A DNA stretch of 64,000 nt, taken from Synechococcus sp. CCY 0621 (GTDB lineage: Bacteria; Cyanobacteriota; Cyanobacteriia; PCC-6307; Cyanobiaceae). Within the stretch, counting starts at the first letter, position 1. Every line of letters starts with the position of its first letter. The stretch covers positions 1-64,000 of the forward strand of contig NZ_JAFKRH010000040.1 in assembly GCF_019038465.1 (NCBI RefSeq). The letters are read 5' to 3'. The notes below the pieces were generated by a model, which made no database searches, had not been told where the DNA came from, and worked only from the letters and a program-made list of their open reading frames with translations. The position numbers and the translations under genes are program-made. Positions 1-9,241 of this stretch are shown here, in pieces.

Positions 1-356
1 GCGGCGCCGGCACCCCCCCCACGACCCCCACTCCCCGTACCTCCCCCATGGCCCCCACCATCCACGGCATCGCCCTCGGCCTGATCGAAACCCGTGGCCT
101 GGTGCCGGCGATCGAAGCGGCGGACGCCATGACCAAGGCCGCCGAAGTCACCCTGATCGCCCGTGAATTCGTCGGCGGCGGCTACGTCACCGTGATGGTG
201 CGCGGCGAAACCGGAGCCGTCAACGCGGCCGTGAGGGCTGGCGCCGACGCCTGCGAGCGGGTGGGCGACGGCCTGGTGGCCGCCCACATCATTGCCCGTC
301 CCCACAGCGAAGTGGAGCCGGCCCTGGCGGCCTCCGGTGTCGGTCGCAGGGGCTGA
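1..356 (+). CDS. BMC-domain carboxysome shell protein (CsoS1/CsoS1E-like), probably 5'-truncated by window edge
   Basis: A single bacterial-microcompartment (BMC) domain of the kind that forms hexameric tiles of the carboxysome shell. From the ATG at 48 the protein is 102 residues, with the typical opening ALGLIETRGLVPAIEAADAM and later GGGYVTVMVRGETGAVNAAV. The frame stays open upstream of 48 to the window edge and encodes a Pro/Thr-rich stretch, so the real start may lie outside; an N-terminal extension of that kind is known for CsoS1E-type shell proteins of alpha-cyanobacteria. It ends 5 bp before the ferritin-like gene, in one transcription unit with the CO2-uptake genes. BMC identity is secure; the CsoS1E assignment is inference. 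Confidence 0.85.
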   Translation, partial: GAGTPPTTPTPRTSPMAPTIHGIALGLIETRGLVPAIEAADAMTKAAEVTLIAREFVGGGYVTVMVRGETGAVNAAVRAGADACERVGDGLVAAHIIARPHSEVEPALAASGVGRRG

Positions 357-361
357 TCCCC

Positions 362-829
362 ATGGACGCCGCCCATCCGCGCGTCCTCGGCTACCTGGGC
401 CGCGCGTTGAGCCTGGAACTGTCCGCCGTGCAGCAGTACATGACCCAGGCCTCCCTCGTGGAGCTCTGGGGCGAGGCCGAGGCCGCCGAACGCCTCCGCC
501 AGGAAACGGTCGAGGAGCTGGGGCATGCCGAACGGCTGGTGCAGCGCATGCTCCAGCTGGGGGTGGCCCCGGCCGCGTCCCAGCTGCGGCCCGTGGGCCA
601 CGCCGCCGATCTGCTCGGTCTGCTGCGCCTCGATGCCGACCTCGAGCAGGATCTGATTCAGCACTACGCCGAAGCCACGCGCTTCTGTCTGCTGATCGGC
701 GATCGCAACAATGAGGCCTTCTTTCGAACCCTGAGGGACGAAGAACAGCAGCATGGGGAAGCGCTGGCGGCCTGGCTGGACAGCCTGGGCCATGCCGAGT
801 CCCGGTCCCTGCAAAGGGCCACCTTCTGA
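362..829 (+). CDS. Ferritin-like / bacterioferritin-family protein of the carboxysome locus
   Basis: 155 residues with the four-helix ferritin pattern. Candidate di-iron ligands are the Glu in SLELSAVQQY, the ExxH of VEELGHAE, a Glu/His pair in DLIQHYAEA and ExxxH in RDEEQQHGE. Bacterioferritin-like genes are recurrent members of alpha-carboxysome loci; iron storage or redox protection has been proposed there but the role is not settled. The gene starts 5 bp after the shell-protein stop and is followed 11 bp later by ndhF4, so it is almost certainly co-transcribed with both. I did not find an obvious haem-binding Met to separate bacterioferritin from plain ferritin-like proteins. Confidence 0.8.
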   Translation: MDAAHPRVLGYLGRALSLELSAVQQYMTQASLVELWGEAEAAERLRQETVEELGHAERLVQRMLQLGVAPAASQLRPVGHAADLLGLLRLDADLEQDLIQHYAEATRFCLLIGDRNNEAFFRTLRDEEQQHGEALAAWLDSLGHAESRSLQRATF

Positions 830-840
830 CGTCCCTCCCC

Positions 841-2685
841 TTGCCGGACACCCTTCCCCTGTCGATCCAGCTGAGCTGGCTGATCCCCCTCTACGGATTC
901 AGCGGCATGGTGCTGTCGCTGCCCTGGGCAACCGGCTGGATCAAACGCAACGGTCCCCGTCCGGCCGCCTACCTCAACCTGCTGGTCACCCTGCTGGCGG
1001 TGCTGCACGGCAGCCTCGTGTTGCGCGCCGTGCTGGCCATCGGCCCCCAGCACCTGGACATCGGCTGGTTTGCAGCGGCCGACCTGGACCTGCGCATCGG
1101 CTTCGATCTTTCCCTCACCAACCTGGCGGCCCTGGAGCTGGTGACGTTCATGAGCCTGGTGGGCCAGGTGTTCGCCCTGGGCTACCTCGACAAGGAATGG
1201 TCCCTGGCCCGCTTCTACGCCCTGGTGGGTTTTTTCGAAGGGGCCATGGCCGGGGTGGTGCTGAGCAGCAACCTGTTCATGAGTTATTTCCTGCTGGAGA
1301 TGCTGACCCTGTCCACCTACCTGCTGGTGGGCTTCTGGTATGCCCAGCCCCTGGTGGTGACCGCCGCCCGCGATGCCTTCCTCACCAAGCGGGTGGGGGA
1401 TGTGCTGCTGCTGATGGGTGTCGTCACCCTGTCGGCCATGGCCGGATCGCTGGAGTTCAACGACCTCTACGCCTGGTCGGCCCACCAGAGCCTGCCGGCC
1501 CTGGGGGCCACCTTGCTGGGCCTGGGGCTGATCGCCGGACCGATGGGCAAGTGCGCCCAGTTTCCGATGCACCTCTGGCTGGATGAGGCCATGGAGGGCC
1601 CCAACCCGGCTTCGATCCTGCGCAACTCCGTCGTGGTCACCTGCGGTGCCGTGGTGCTGCTGAAGGTGATGCCGCTGCTGTTGATCTCGCCGGTGGCGAT
1701 CGATGTGCTGCTGGCGGTGGGCACCATCAGTGCGCTGGGGGGTGCCCTGGTGGCCATCTCCCAGGTCGACCTGAAGCGGGCCTGTTCTTACTCCACCACC
1801 TCCTATCTGGGGCTGGTGTTCGTGGCCATCGCCCTGCAGCAGCCCTTCATCGCCCTGTTGCTGCTCTTCTCCCATGCCCTGGCCAAGGCCGTGCTGTTCA
1901 TGAGCGTGGGCAGCGTCATCGCCACCACCAACTGCCAGGACCTCACCGAACTGGGCGGCCTGGGCTCCCGCATGCCCGCCACCACCAGCGGATTCCTGGT
2001 GGGAGCGGCCGGCCTCACCGGCCTTCTGCCCCTGGGCTGCTTCTGGAGCTTCGGCCTGATGGTGGAGGGGCTGAGCTCCAGGGCTCCGTTCTTTGCCGCC
2101 GTGGTGCTGCTCACCAACGGCCTGACGGCCCTCAACTTCACCAGGGTCTACCGCCAGGTGTTCATGGGGTCCCCCCACCCCAAGACCCGCCGGACCCCGG
2201 AGGTGAACTGGCTGATGGCCCTGCCGATGGTGAGCGTCGCGGTGCTGGTGCTGGTGACCCCGCTGGTGATGGCGCGCATCGACCGCGTCCCCGGCATCGG
2301 TGCCTTCTCGACGGTCACGGCCCTGGCGCTGGTGGGCAGCGGCCTGGCCGGCCTGCTGGCCGGCAGCCTGGTGCCGCTGGACACCTTCTGGTCCCGCTCC
2401 GTGCGCCAGCCCCTGCGGGTCCTGCAGGACCTGCTCGCCTTCGACTTCTACACCGACCGCATCTACCGGGCCACGATCGTGGCCTTCGTGGCCGGCCTGG
2501 CCAGGATCACCAATGGCTTCGACCAGCTGGTGGTGAACGGGCTGGTCAACCGCATCGCCGACGTCTCGATGGCCTCGGCTGAAAGCCTGAAGCTGGGGGT
2601 GAGTGGCCGGCTGCAGACCTACGTCTTCACTGTGGTGGCGGCGATCGTGCTGTTGGTGAGCAGCCTCGCCTGGCTGGGGGGCTGA
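841..2685 (+). CDS. ndhF4: NDH-1 subunit NdhF4 (constitutive CO2-uptake complex)
   Basis: A 614-residue polytopic membrane protein of the NuoL/NdhF family. The proton-channel core is visible: PMHLWLDEAMEGPNPASILRNS around residue 240 and the central SQVDLKRACSYSTTSYLGLV segment around 305. The immediate neighbours ndhD4 and chpX identify it as NdhF4 of the NDH-1 CO2-uptake complex (thylakoid) rather than respiratory NdhF1. The start chosen is TTG at 841, because no ATG or GTG lies nearer the expected N-terminus; it follows the ferritin-like stop by 11 bp. Ten bases separate it from ndhD4. Function is from family and context. Confidence 0.9.
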   Translation: MPDTLPLSIQLSWLIPLYGFSGMVLSLPWATGWIKRNGPRPAAYLNLLVTLLAVLHGSLVLRAVLAIGPQHLDIGWFAAADLDLRIGFDLSLTNLAALELVTFMSLVGQVFALGYLDKEWSLARFYALVGFFEGAMAGVVLSSNLFMSYFLLEMLTLSTYLLVGFWYAQPLVVTAARDAFLTKRVGDVLLLMGVVTLSAMAGSLEFNDLYAWSAHQSLPALGATLLGLGLIAGPMGKCAQFPMHLWLDEAMEGPNPASILRNSVVVTCGAVVLLKVMPLLLISPVAIDVLLAVGTISALGGALVAISQVDLKRACSYSTTSYLGLVFVAIALQQPFIALLLLFSHALAKAVLFMSVGSVIATTNCQDLTELGGLGSRMPATTSGFLVGAAGLTGLLPLGCFWSFGLMVEGLSSRAPFFAAVVLLTNGLTALNFTRVYRQVFMGSPHPKTRRTPEVNWLMALPMVSVAVLVLVTPLVMARIDRVPGIGAFSTVTALALVGSGLAGLLAGSLVPLDTFWSRSVRQPLRVLQDLLAFDFYTDRIYRATIVAFVAGLARITNGFDQLVVNGLVNRIADVSMASAESLKLGVSGRLQTYVFTVVAAIVLLVSSLAWLGG

Positions 2686-2694
2686 ACCGGAACC

Positions 2695-4227
2695 ATGCTG
2701 AGCGCCCTGCTGCTGATTCCCTTCGCCGGCGCCCTCGGCCTGCTCTGCTGGCCCGGCGAACTGGCCACCGAACGCATCCGCCGCGCCGCCCTCGGCCTGC
2801 TGCTCCTGCAGCTGCTCTGGAGCCTGCGGGTGCTGCTGGCCTTCGATGCCAGCGATCCGGGCCTGCAACTGCAGGAGTCCTTCGCCTGGGTCGACAGCAT
2901 CGGCCTTGATTACCGGCTGGGTGTCGATGGCCTGGCCATGCCGCTGGTGCTGGTCAACGCCGCCCTCACCCTGGTGTCGGCGATCTGCACCCGCGACCTC
3001 AGCCAGCGTCCCCGCCTCTACTTCGCCCTGCTGCTCGGGATCAGCGGCGCGGTGAACGGGGCCTTCCTGTCAGAAAACCTGCTGCTGTTTTTCCTTTTCT
3101 ATGAGCTGGAGCTGATTCCCCTCTGGTTGTTGATCTCGATCTGGGGCGGCGCCAACCGGGGCTATGCCGCCACCAAGTTCCTGATCTTCACGGCCATCTC
3201 AGGCTTCCTGATCCTGGGGGCCTTCCTGGGCCTGGCCCTGGTCACCGGCCAGGCCGACTTCGGCATCCACCCGGTGACCACGGCCCAGCTGGGCATGGGC
3301 ACCCAGCTGGTGCTGCTGGGGGCGCTGTTGATCGGCTTTGCCATCAAGATCCCGCTGGTGCCCTTCCACACCTGGCTCCCCGATGCCCACACCGAGGCCT
3401 CCACACCGGTGTCGGTTCTGCTCGCCGGTGTGCTACTGAAACTGGGCACCTACGGCCTGCTGCGTTTCTGCCTGGGGATGTTCCCGGAGGCCTGGGCGTT
3501 GCTCGCCCCCTGGCTGGCGGGCTGGGCGGCGGTGTCGGTGCTGTACGGATCGCTGGCGGCCATCGCCCAGCGGGACATGAAGCGGATGGTGGCCTACAGC
3601 TCCGTGGGCCACATGGGCTATATCCTGCTGGCGGCGGCCGCCGCCACCCCCGTCAGCCTGCTGGGGGCCGTCTTCCAGATGGTCAGCCACGGCCTGATCT
3701 CCGCCCTGCTGTTCCTGCTGGTGGGCGTGGTCTACCGCAAGACCCGCACCCGGGATCTGGAGGTGCTGCGCGGCCTGCTCAACCCCGAGCGGGGCCTGCC
3801 CTTCACCGGCACCCTGATGATCCTGGGGGTGATGGCCAGCGCCGGCATGCCCGGCATGGCGGGATTCATCTCCGAATTCCTGGTGTTCCGCGGCAGCCTC
3901 GCTGCCTTCCCGGTGGCCACCCTGCTGTGCATGGTGGGCTCCGGGCTCACGGCGGTGTACTTCCTGCTGCTGGTGAACCGGGCCTTCTTCGGCCGGCTGG
4001 CGGTGACCCCACCCAGCGGTGATGCGGTGGCCGACTCCCGCCTCGACGTGCGCCTGCCGGCGGTGGCCCTGCGCGAAACCCTGCCTGCCCTGGCCCTGGC
4101 CAGCGGTGTGGTGGGCCTGGGGGTGCTGCCCTGGGGGCTGGGCAAGCTGAGCGAACAGGCCACCACCGCCATGGCCCAGTTGCCGGCCCTGGTGGCGGCG
4201 ATCCAGGGCGGAGGGCTGCTGTCATGA
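2695..4227 (+). CDS. ndhD4: NDH-1 subunit NdhD4
   Basis: 510 residues of the NuoM/NdhD family with many membrane helices. Conserved motifs include YELELIPLWLLI near residue 140, KIPLVPFHTWLPDAHTEAST near 215 and AQRDMKRMVAYSSVGHMGY near 290, all typical of antiporter-like subunits of complex I. It lies between ndhF4 (9 bp gap) and chpX, whose ATG overlaps its TGA by four bases, so translation is likely coupled. This trio powers conversion of CO2 to bicarbonate by NDH-1 in cyanobacteria. The D4 assignment rests on the ChpX neighbour. Confidence 0.92.
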   Translation: MLSALLLIPFAGALGLLCWPGELATERIRRAALGLLLLQLLWSLRVLLAFDASDPGLQLQESFAWVDSIGLDYRLGVDGLAMPLVLVNAALTLVSAICTRDLSQRPRLYFALLLGISGAVNGAFLSENLLLFFLFYELELIPLWLLISIWGGANRGYAATKFLIFTAISGFLILGAFLGLALVTGQADFGIHPVTTAQLGMGTQLVLLGALLIGFAIKIPLVPFHTWLPDAHTEASTPVSVLLAGVLLKLGTYGLLRFCLGMFPEAWALLAPWLAGWAAVSVLYGSLAAIAQRDMKRMVAYSSVGHMGYILLAAAAATPVSLLGAVFQMVSHGLISALLFLLVGVVYRKTRTRDLEVLRGLLNPERGLPFTGTLMILGVMASAGMPGMAGFISEFLVFRGSLAAFPVATLLCMVGSGLTAVYFLLLVNRAFFGRLAVTPPSGDAVADSRLDVRLPAVALRETLPALALASGVVGLGVLPWGLGKLSEQATTAMAQLPALVAAIQGGGLLS

Positions 4228-5384
4228 GACCGATCCCCCGTTCCCCCAAACCGCCCCTCACCTTCAGCGGCGGGCTGCCCTCCAGCAACGACCTGGTGGA
4301 GACCCTGCTGGCCGGACGCACCCTGCTGGCCGAGTCCCCCGATCACCTGAGTCAGGTGGTGGACGTGCTGGAGAGCTACGGGGAAGTGCTGGATGCCTAC
4401 AGCATCAACCTCATCTACCAGGCCGAGAAGCAGTTCCTGAATCCCTTCCCGGTGTTCCGCTTCCTCGACGGTGACCACAGCCCGGCGAAGATCTGGCGCC
4501 ATCTGCTGCACGACCGGATCAATTTCGAATACGCCGAGTACTGCCAGAAGGCGATGCTCTGGCACGGCACCGGTGGCCTCGACGCCTACCTCGACAGCGA
4601 GGCCTTTGCAGCCAACTGCGCCGCCATCGTCGCCCACAAGACCCGCCGCGACCCCCTGCTGGCGGTCCTCAACCCGCTGTTCCCCCAGTTCCTGAGCGAA
4701 TTGATCCGCTCGGCGGCCACCACCCATGCCCTGGGCCAGTTCTGGCGGGTGATGAGCGATCTGTTCCTGGATCTGGCCCGGGCCGAGCGGGATGGGCGGG
4801 TGGATTCGATCGCCGCGGTGGTCACGTTCATCAAGGAGGGCCTGGTGGCGGCAGCCGGTGCACCGATCACCTACGCCGTGGAGATCGCCGGCAGCCGCTT
4901 CTGGGTGCTCCCCCCCGAGGCGGGCCTCAGCTTCCTGATGGATGTGGCCGTGCCCTATGTGGAGGCGGTGTTCCTGCGCGGCACCCCGTTCCTGGGCACC
5001 GTGTCCTTCAACGCCCAGGCCCAGCAGATTTCCCCCGACCAGGCCCAGTTCATGTATGGCGCCCTCTACGCCGACCCGCTGCCCACCATGGGCTCGGGCA
5101 TCCCGCCCAGCCTGCTGATGCAGGACATGTACCGCCACCTGCCCGAGCGTCTGCACCAGACCTACCTGGCCGGCATCCGCGGCGCCGGGGACGTGCGGGT
5201 GAAGATCTGCATGACCTTCCAGAAGGCGATGTTCTGCGTCACCAACGCCGCCATCGCCGGCACCTTCCCCCACCCCCTCGACAGCGACGTCCCGGCGCAA
5301 CAGGCGGCCAACCGGGCCTATGCCGCCGCCTGGGCTGCCCGCCTCTGTGTGGCCCGCACCGACTGTCTCGACGATCCGGGCTGA
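4224..5384 (+). CDS. chpX: CO2 hydration protein ChpX (CupB-type)
   Basis: 386 residues matching the ChpX/CupB family, the specialised subunit that gives NDH-1 its CO2-hydrating activity on the thylakoid membrane. Recognisable segments are SSNDLVETLLAGRTLLAESPDHL near the N-terminus, the HLLHDRINFEYAEYCQKAM segment near residue 95, and SFNAQAQQISPDQAQFMYGA near 265. It starts with ATG overlapping the ndhD4 stop (ATGA, 4224-4227). ChpX/CupB goes with NdhF4/NdhD4, whereas ChpY/CupA goes with NdhF3/NdhD3, so context and sequence agree. It is followed after 15 bp by acRAF. Confidence 0.92.
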   Translation: MRPIPRSPKPPLTFSGGLPSSNDLVETLLAGRTLLAESPDHLSQVVDVLESYGEVLDAYSINLIYQAEKQFLNPFPVFRFLDGDHSPAKIWRHLLHDRINFEYAEYCQKAMLWHGTGGLDAYLDSEAFAANCAAIVAHKTRRDPLLAVLNPLFPQFLSELIRSAATTHALGQFWRVMSDLFLDLARAERDGRVDSIAAVVTFIKEGLVAAAGAPITYAVEIAGSRFWVLPPEAGLSFLMDVAVPYVEAVFLRGTPFLGTVSFNAQAQQISPDQAQFMYGALYADPLPTMGSGIPPSLLMQDMYRHLPERLHQTYLAGIRGAGDVRVKICMTFQKAMFCVTNAAIAGTFPHPLDSDVPAQQAANRAYAAAWAARLCVARTDCLDDPG

Positions 5385-5399
5385 TCTAGGGTCGGGTCC

Positions 5400-5645
5400 A
5401 TGGATCAGCCCTGGACCCGGAGGCCCCGACCCGATCGGCTCGAGCGCCGCATCGAGTTCGACGACTACGAACGCACCCGCACCTTCCTGGAGCGCCTGAA
5501 CGGCCTCTCGGAGCAGGAGGGACGCTTCCCCGACATCAGCTTCGGGCGCACCTACGTGAATCTCACCGTGCGCGCCGAAGCCGACGAGGACCCCATCGGC
5601 GAACCGGAGGAAACCTTCGCCAAGGCCATCGATGGGCTCCTTTAG
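5400..5645 (+). CDS. acRAF: alpha-carboxysome RuBisCO assembly factor (PCD-like, acRAF)
   Basis: A small 81-residue protein resembling pterin-4a-carbinolamine dehydratase, the fold re-used by acRAF, a chaperone for form IA RuBisCO in alpha-carboxysome organisms. Supporting segments are [19 protein letters not shown] and the strand [15 protein letters not shown]. It lies between chpX and cbbX, as expected for a carboxysome-associated locus; its stop lies 13 bases inside cbbX, implying coupled translation. A genuine pterin dehydratase is the alternative, but the location argues for the RuBisCO role. Confidence 0.82.
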   Translation: MDQPWTRRPRPDRLERRIEFDDYERTRTFLERLNGLSEQEGRFPDISFGRTYVNLTVRAEADEDPIGEPEETFAKAIDGLL

Positions 5646-6600
5646 CGACGACACTGCCGACGCCGCTGGGGCAGCCGACGCCCAGGAATCGACGCTGGTG
5701 GACCTGCGGGCGGCCTATGACGCCGCCGGCATCAAGGAGGGTCTCGACCAGCTCGACCGGGAACTGATCGGCCTGCGTCCAGTGAAGGCCCGGATCCGGG
5801 AGATCGCCGCCCTGCTGGTGATCAACCGGGCCCGCACCCAGGTGGGGCTCGACACGGCGCCCCCCAGCCTGCACATGTCGTTCACAGGCCGGCCCGGCAC
5901 CGGCAAGACGACGGTGGCAGCCCGCATGTCGAAGATCCTGCATGGACTCGGCTACGTGCGCAAGGGCCACGTGGTGACGGCCACCCGCGACGATCTGGTG
6001 GGCCAGTACATCGGCCACACCGCGCCAAAAACCCGGGAGATGCTCAAAAAAGCGATGGGCGGCGTGCTGTTCATCGACGAGGCCTACTACCTCTACAGGC
6101 CCGAGAACGAGCGGGACTACGGCGCCGAGGCGATCGAAATTCTGCTGCAGGTGATGGAGAACAACCGCAACGATCTAGTGGTGATCTTCGCCGGCTACAA
6201 GGAGCGGATGGACATCTTCTACCAGAGCAACCCTGGCCTGTCCTCGCGGGTGGCCAACCACATCGACTTTCCCGACTACTCCGCCAGCGAACTCCTGGCG
6301 ATCGCCCAGCTGATCCTGGCGGCGGAGAACTACCGCTTCAGCCCGGAGGCGGGCGCGGCCTTCGCCGAGTACATCCAGCGCCGCATGCAGCTGCCCTTCT
6401 TCGCCAATGCCCGCTCAATCCGCAACGCCATCGACCGGGCCCGCATGCGCCAGGCCAACCGGCTGTTCAGCGGCATGGGCCGGGCCCTCACCAAGACCGA
6501 CCTGATGACGATTGAGGCCGACGACATCATCGCCAGTCGGGTGTTCCACGGGGAAGTGGAAGGGCTGGATCCGGCCCAGCCCCTCTCCGGCGCCGGCTGA
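5632..6600 (+). CDS. cbbX: RuBisCO activase CbbX (AAA+ ATPase)
   Basis: 322 residues. Walker A is GRPGTGKT at 86-93, Walker B GVLFIDEA at about 144-151, and the pore-loop-like region [16 protein letters not shown] follows residue 126. CbbX is the red-type RuBisCO activase that removes inhibitory sugar phosphates from the active site. In alpha-cyanobacteria it is found with the cso locus although the enzyme is form IA. The ATG at 5632 overlaps the end of acRAF by 14 bp. The gene converges on dnaA with only 3 bp between stops; a stem-loop covers that junction. Confidence 0.93.
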   Translation: MGSFSDDTADAAGAADAQESTLVDLRAAYDAAGIKEGLDQLDRELIGLRPVKARIREIAALLVINRARTQVGLDTAPPSLHMSFTGRPGTGKTTVAARMSKILHGLGYVRKGHVVTATRDDLVGQYIGHTAPKTREMLKKAMGGVLFIDEAYYLYRPENERDYGAEAIEILLQVMENNRNDLVVIFAGYKERMDIFYQSNPGLSSRVANHIDFPDYSASELLAIAQLILAAENYRFSPEAGAAFAEYIQRRMQLPFFANARSIRNAIDRARMRQANRLFSGMGRALTKTDLMTIEADDIIASRVFHGEVEGLDPAQPLSGAG

Positions 6601-6612
6601 CGTTCAGCGGCG
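6591..6612. terminator. Stem-loop at the convergent cbbX/dnaA stops (possible bidirectional terminator)
   Basis: The arms CGCC-GCTGA and TCAGC-GGCG pair over nine base pairs, with one bulged G at 6595 and a three-base loop at 6601-6603. The structure covers both stop codons. There is no U-tract on either side, so Rho-independent termination is only a possibility. Confidence 0.35.
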
Positions 6613-8013
6613 CTGGCGGCAGGCGATCTGCAGCAGGTCGCGCACCTGCTGCACCCGCCGGGCCAGGGCGGGATCGCTGCTGAGCTTCTTCTCCACCTGC
6701 TCCACCGCATACATCACGGTGGAATGATCCTTGCCGCCGAAGGCTTCGCCGATGCGCGGCAGCGAAAGGTTGGTGTTCTGACGCATCAGGTACATCCCCA
6801 CCTGGCGGGACTGGCTGACGGCCCGTTTACGGCTGGGGCTGAGCATCTCATCGATGCGCACTTCGAACACTTCGGACACCTTCTCCAGCACCTGCTGGGG
6901 GGTGACCGCCACCTCATTGCCGACCGGATCGAGCATCGGCGCCAGCGATTCCACGGTCATCGGCAGGCCGGTGATCGAGGCGAAGGCCACCGCCCGGGTG
7001 AGGGCACCTTCGAGTTCACGGATGTTGGAGGTGAAACGCCCGGCGATGTACTGGATCAGTTCCCGGGGCAGGGCCACCTGCTCCGCCTCCGCCTTCTTGT
7101 GCAGGATGGCCATCCGGGTCTCCAGGTCGGGGATCTGGATGTCGGCGATCAGGCCCATCGAGAAGCGGGAAATCAGCCGCTCCTGGAGTTTGGGAATCTG
7201 GCTGGGGGGCCGGTCACTGGCGATCACGATCTGGCGGCCGGCCTCATGCAGGGCGTTGAAGGTGTGGAAGAACTCCTCCTGGGTGTATTCCTTGCCCTCG
7301 ATGAACTGGATGTCGTCCACCAGGATCAGGTCGGCCGCCCGGTAGCGATCGCGGAAGGCCTGCATCCCGTCCTTGCGAATCGCCTGGATCAGGTCGTTGG
7401 TGAAGGTCTCGGTGGAGACATAGAACACGCGGGCGTCCGGGTCGATCTCCAGCCGGTAGTGGCCGATGGCCTGCATCAGGTGGGTCTTGCCCAGGCCCAC
7501 CCCACCGCAGATGAACAGCGGGTTGAACTCCCGGCCAGGGGCCTCGGCCACCGCCAGGGAGGCGGCATGGGCCATGCGGCTGTTGGCTCCCACCACGAAG
7601 CGGTTGAACACGTAGCGGGTGTTCAGGCCCGCCCCGAGGCGCAGGGGGGCCGGCACCGTCCGGGCGCCACCCCCGGCAGCGCGCAGGGGGGCCTCCACCG
7701 CCGGCTGCGGCAGCGTGTCGCCGTTCTCAGCGAGGACGTCCGGCAGCTCGCCCAGGGGTTCGGCATCCGCGGCCACCTCCACTTCGACCCGCACCTGGCG
7801 TCCGGCGTGCTCGCTGGCCACCGCAGCGATCATCACCAGGTAGTTCTTGCGCAGCCAGCCGCAGGCAAAGCTGTTGGGGGCCTCAAGACGCAGCAGGCCG
7901 TCGGCGAAATCCCGGCAACGGGCCTGCCGGATCCAGGTCTCGTAGGTCGGTTTGCTGAGCCTGCCCTGAAGATCCTGGCTCACCCTGTGCCACAGCTGAT
8001 CACCCTGCTGCAC
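6604..8013 (-). CDS. dnaA: Chromosomal replication initiator DnaA
   Basis: 469 residues. Domain I lies at the N-terminus (about 1-80), a Gly/Ala/Pro-rich linker follows, then the AAA+ core with Walker A GGVGLGKT at 170-177 and Walker [10 protein letters not shown] near 228. The C-terminal DNA-box-binding domain carries the signature [11 protein letters not shown]. The start is GTG at 8013, because the frame begins there with a normal domain I ([12 protein letters not shown]). It is divergent from the HtrA-like gene (91 bp between). I found no cluster of DnaA boxes or dnaN nearby, so this does not mark an origin. Confidence 0.96.
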   Translation of the reverse strand: MQQGDQLWHRVSQDLQGRLSKPTYETWIRQARCRDFADGLLRLEAPNSFACGWLRKNYLVMIAAVASEHAGRQVRVEVEVAADAEPLGELPDVLAENGDTLPQPAVEAPLRAAGGGARTVPAPLRLGAGLNTRYVFNRFVVGANSRMAHAASLAVAEAPGREFNPLFICGGVGLGKTHLMQAIGHYRLEIDPDARVFYVSTETFTNDLIQAIRKDGMQAFRDRYRAADLILVDDIQFIEGKEYTQEEFFHTFNALHEAGRQIVIASDRPPSQIPKLQERLISRFSMGLIADIQIPDLETRMAILHKKAEAEQVALPRELIQYIAGRFTSNIRELEGALTRAVAFASITGLPMTVESLAPMLDPVGNEVAVTPQQVLEKVSEVFEVRIDEMLSPSRKRAVSQSRQVGMYLMRQNTNLSLPRIGEAFGGKDHSTVMYAVEQVEKKLSSDPALARRVQQVRDLLQIACRQRR

Positions 8014-8104
8014 CAGGAGCCCACGACGCGATGGCCGAATATAGGCATCCCGGGCCCGGAGGTTCGTCTTTAATGAATCCTTCAGCGACGCCCGTCCGCC
8101 CCCG

Positions 8105-9241
8105 ATGGTTCAGCCCCGTTTCCTGTCACGTCTCAGCCTCCTGGCGGCCACGGCAGGCCTGCTGACCTCTTGCACCGGCACCCGTCTGGCCCTCCCGGGC
8201 CTGCCGGGCCTGCCCAAGCCCGAGCAGCCCCCCATCAGCGATGCGGCACCGGCGCCGGCGCTGCAGCCCAGCAGTTCCGTGATCGTCGATGCGGTCGAGA
8301 AGGCGGGCCCGGCGGTGGTGCGCATTGACACGGTCAAGCGCACCGTGAACCCCCTGGGCGGCATCTTCGGCCGGGGTCCGGCCATTCAGCAGCAGCAGGG
8401 CCAGGGTTCGGGCTTCATCACCCGCTCCGACGGGGTGCTGCTCACCAACGCCCACGTGGTCGAGGGGGCCAGCGAGGTGAGCGTGACCCTGCCCGACGGC
8501 CGCAGCTTCACCGGCAAAGTGCTGGGGGCCGATCCCCTGACCGACGTGGCGGTGGTCAAGGTGGTGGCCTCCAAGCTGCCGGTCGCCACCCTGGGCGATT
8601 CCAACAAGGTGCGGCCGGGGGAATGGGCGATCGCCATCGGCAACCCCCTCGGCCTCGACAACACGGTGACGGCCGGGATCATCAGCGCCATCCAGCGCAC
8701 CAACGCCGTGGGTGAGGGCCAACGCGTGCCTTACATCCAGACGGACGCCGCCGTGAACCCCGGCAACAGCGGCGGGCCGCTGATCAACGACCGCGGCCAG
8801 GTGATCGGCATCAACACGGCCATTCGCCAGGCGCCCGGCGCCGGCCTGAGCTTTGCGATCCCGATCAACACGGCCCGGCAGATCGCCGCCCAGATCCTCG
8901 AGCGCGGCTACGCCAGCCACCCCTACATCGGTGTACGCCTCCAGGCCCTCACCCCCCAGCTGGCCAAGGAGATCAACGCCACCACCAACGAGTGCCGCCT
9001 GCCGGAAGTGAACGGCGTGGTGGTGGTCGAGGTGATGGCCAACAGCCCGGCGGCCCGGGGCGGGCTCAAGCCCTGCGACCTGATCGAGAAGGTGGGCGAC
9101 AGGACGGTCCGCAACGCCTCGGAGGTGCAGCTGGGCGTCGACCGGGGCAAAGTGGGCGATCCCCTGGCGATCACGGTGCTGCGCAACGGCTCCAGGCAGA
9201 ACCTCACCGTCCGCCCCGCCGAACTGCCGCGCGAGGGTTGA
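8105..9241 (+). CDS. HtrA/DegP-family serine protease, predicted lipoprotein
   Basis: 378 residues. The N-terminus is a lipoprotein signal with lipobox LLTSC (Cys23), so the mature protein is probably membrane-anchored in the periplasm. The trypsin-like domain has a complete triad: His117 in TNAHVVEGA, Asp147 in DPLTDVAV and Ser222 in NPGNSGGP. One PDZ domain occupies roughly residues 275-370 ([19 protein letters not shown]). Cyanobacteria carry several such paralogues (HtrA, HhoA, HhoB); I cannot say which. Expected role is degradation of damaged envelope or lumen proteins. Its stop overlaps the next gene's possible TTG start. Confidence 0.93.
   Translation: MVQPRFLSRLSLLAATAGLLTSCTGTRLALPGLPGLPKPEQPPISDAAPAPALQPSSSVIVDAVEKAGPAVVRIDTVKRTVNPLGGIFGRGPAIQQQQGQGSGFITRSDGVLLTNAHVVEGASEVSVTLPDGRSFTGKVLGADPLTDVAVVKVVASKLPVATLGDSNKVRPGEWAIAIGNPLGLDNTVTAGIISAIQRTNAVGEGQRVPYIQTDAAVNPGNSGGPLINDRGQVIGINTAIRQAPGAGLSFAIPINTARQIAAQILERGYASHPYIGVRLQALTPQLAKEINATTNECRLPEVNGVVVVEVMANSPAARGGLKPCDLIEKVGDRTVRNASEVQLGVDRGKVGDPLAITVLRNGSRQNLTVRPAELPREG

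Noticed and set aside
664-2868. A 734-codon minus-strand frame opposite ndhF4
   Set aside because: Composition dominated by Gln/His/Gly repeats from reverse-complemented GC-rich codons; ndhF4 is certain.
8014-8104. Possible replication origin beside dnaA
   Set aside because: No TTATCCACA-type boxes or AT-rich unwinding element in the 91 bp, and dnaN is absent.
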